From: G964020105 sp964020105 | GTDB lineage: Bacteria > Pseudomonadota > Alphaproteobacteria > WRAU01 > Hepatincolaceae | NCBI GenBank assembly: GCA_964020105.1 | Contig: OZ026535.1 | Location: 868,001 to 932,000 of the forward strand | Length of the DNA stretch: 64,000 nucleotides | Direction: 5' to 3' | Shown here: piece by piece, positions 63,129-64,000 of the stretch | Layout: every line of letters begins with the position of its first letter | Numbering within the stretch: the stretch's first letter is position 1 | The notes under the pieces: generated by a model | Told to the model about the DNA's origin: nothing | Database searches by the model: none | What the model saw: only the letters and a program-made list of their open reading frames with translations | Program-made: the position numbers and the translations under genes

Positions 63129-64000
63129 ATGAATAATCAGTTTGTGAAAGCAATTTTATCTTTTTTGTGGTCATTGCCGTTTTTATATATATTTTTAGAT
63201 ATGTATTTTGCTATAGATATGAAACTTTCAGATTCAACGGTTAAAGTTTTGCTTGTTTTATCTTCCATATGTGCCTTTATTTTAGTGGCCATATGGTTTA
63301 AAGAGTTTAGAGAAGCAAAACTTATAACTGATGCCTTTAAATATACTAAAAATGGGGATTTAGAGAAATTAAAAAAAGCTTTATTTTCAGTGGTTAATCC
63401 TGCTCAGTATTCTGAAAATGGAACAACTTTACTAGAATTTGCAATTAATCAGCAAGCTAATCCTTCCATAGTATCATACCTATTGGGCAGATATTGCTAC
63501 GTTAGTAAGGCTGATTATCGTGGATACAATTTAAGCTATACTCTTTTTTATCTTTGTGCTTACTATAATTATCTTAGTACTGATTTAATTAATTATCTGA
63601 TACAAGAAGGAGCTAATGTTAATTTTGTAGACAATACAAAAGGGTTTGATGGTTTGTCGATATTGCAAGTACTTGTGCTGCGTGGTGATAAATCTAGCGT
63701 AAATATTTTGCTAGAAAATGGTGCTGATGTTAACTACTTCATTGATAATTTATCCCTAAGCACTTTGATGCTTGCAGCAAAGTATGTAGAGGATCCGATA
63801 ATTATCAAAACTTTAATTGATCATGGTGCCTCTATTGATAAGAGTAATAGTGATGGTTATAATTCCCTATTATTTGCAGCACATTATAATCCCTCAGCTG
63901 CTGTTATTACAACTCTTGTTAATTCTGGTGCAAAACTAGATATTTATAATATAAAAACTCCTCTTATGAAATATTCAGAAGTTACAGCTTTAATGTTAGC
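63129..64000 (+). CDS. Membrane-anchored ankyrin-repeat protein (partial, runs off window)
   Basis: At least 290 codons, open to the window end. The N-terminus MNNQFVKAILSFLWSLPFLY and VKVLLVLSSICAFILVAIWF forms two membrane helices. Ankyrin-type repeats follow (LINYLIQEGANVNFVDN, VNILLENGADVNYFIDN, LIDHGASIDKSNSDGYN, LVNSGAKLDIYN). In alphaproteobacterial endosymbionts, ankyrin proteins often act on host proteins, but with an N-terminal membrane anchor this one could equally be a bacterial envelope protein. It is 71 nt downstream of znuA. Confidence 0.8.
   Translation, partial: MNNQFVKAILSFLWSLPFLYIFLDMYFAIDMKLSDSTVKVLLVLSSICAFILVAIWFKEFREAKLITDAFKYTKNGDLEKLKKALFSVVNPAQYSENGTTLLEFAINQQANPSIVSYLLGRYCYVSKADYRGYNLSYTLFYLCAYYNYLSTDLINYLIQEGANVNFVDNTKGFDGLSILQVLVLRGDKSSVNILLENGADVNYFIDNLSLSTLMLAAKYVEDPIIIKTLIDHGASIDKSNSDGYNSLLFAAHYNPSAAVITTLVNSGAKLDIYNIKTPLMKYSEVTALML

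Overview
The window is AT-rich, gene-dense bacterial DNA with alphaproteobacterial gene order: dnaG-rpoD overlapping next to yqeY and greA, xerD divergent from aroK-aroB-CNNM/CorC, rpoH with the RpoH box, mlaA, and accA. The low GC, pseudogene remnants, a membrane-anchored ankyrin-repeat protein, tandem HigBA modules and degraded phage genes suggest a host-associated (Rickettsiales- or Holosporales-like) alphaproteobacterium. Keeping the shikimate genes, a glpFKD operon and a probable rhodoquinone-synthesis gene argues against the most reduced Rickettsia-type genomes. The genus assignment is inference.

Layout. 0-9.3 kb: a phosphoethanolamine transferase paired with a Sec59/Dgk1-like lipid kinase; tRNA-Ile(CAU); a duplicated phage tail-fibre locus with a gene remnant between the copies; a GT8 glycosyltransferase; and feoAB behind a sigma70 promoter whose -35 lies inside a Fur-box-like palindrome. 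9.3-15.5 kb: rpoD, dnaG, yqeY, greA, a cluster of intergenic palindromes and a MipA-type outer-membrane protein. 15.5-22.3 kb: a decaying accessory island with an OafA-type acyltransferase, an ATP-grasp ligase, a frameshifted MFS exporter, and remnants of a PLP decarboxylase, a probable substrate-binding protein and possibly a peptide-exporter ABC protein. 22.7-47.4 kb: mostly housekeeping genes (tRNA-Leu, accA, xerD, aroK, aroB, CNNM, rpmB, sppA, trmN6-like, ispB-like, serS, mnmA, apt, mscS, bcp, glpFKD), plus rquA and a large secreted protein with a TAXI-like binding domain.

47.4-59.1 kb: an accessory block starting at tRNA-fMet. It holds a GC-richer structured element, 10-bp-period repeats, a phage module (terminase pair, portal, scaffold-like, cement-like N-terminus fused to a holin-like C-terminus, GH24 endolysin, baseplate-like genes), a HigBA array with an extra antitoxin, a Cro/CI-like regulator and a 15/16 match to the ParB site parS. 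No major capsid, tail-tube or integrase gene is visible, so this is either a deleted prophage or an integrated phage-plasmid-like element. 59-64 kb: tRNA-Asn, tRNA-Cys, rpoH, mlaA, a ZnuA-type metal-binding protein with ten 11-residue His-rich repeats, and the 5' part of a membrane-anchored ankyrin gene.

Themes. Envelope decoration (EptA-like, GT8, OafA, MlaA, MipA). Metal acquisition (feoAB, znuA). Host-derived glycerol use (glpFKD) feeding a quinone pool that may include rhodoquinone (ispB-like plus rquA). Decay of accessory islands.
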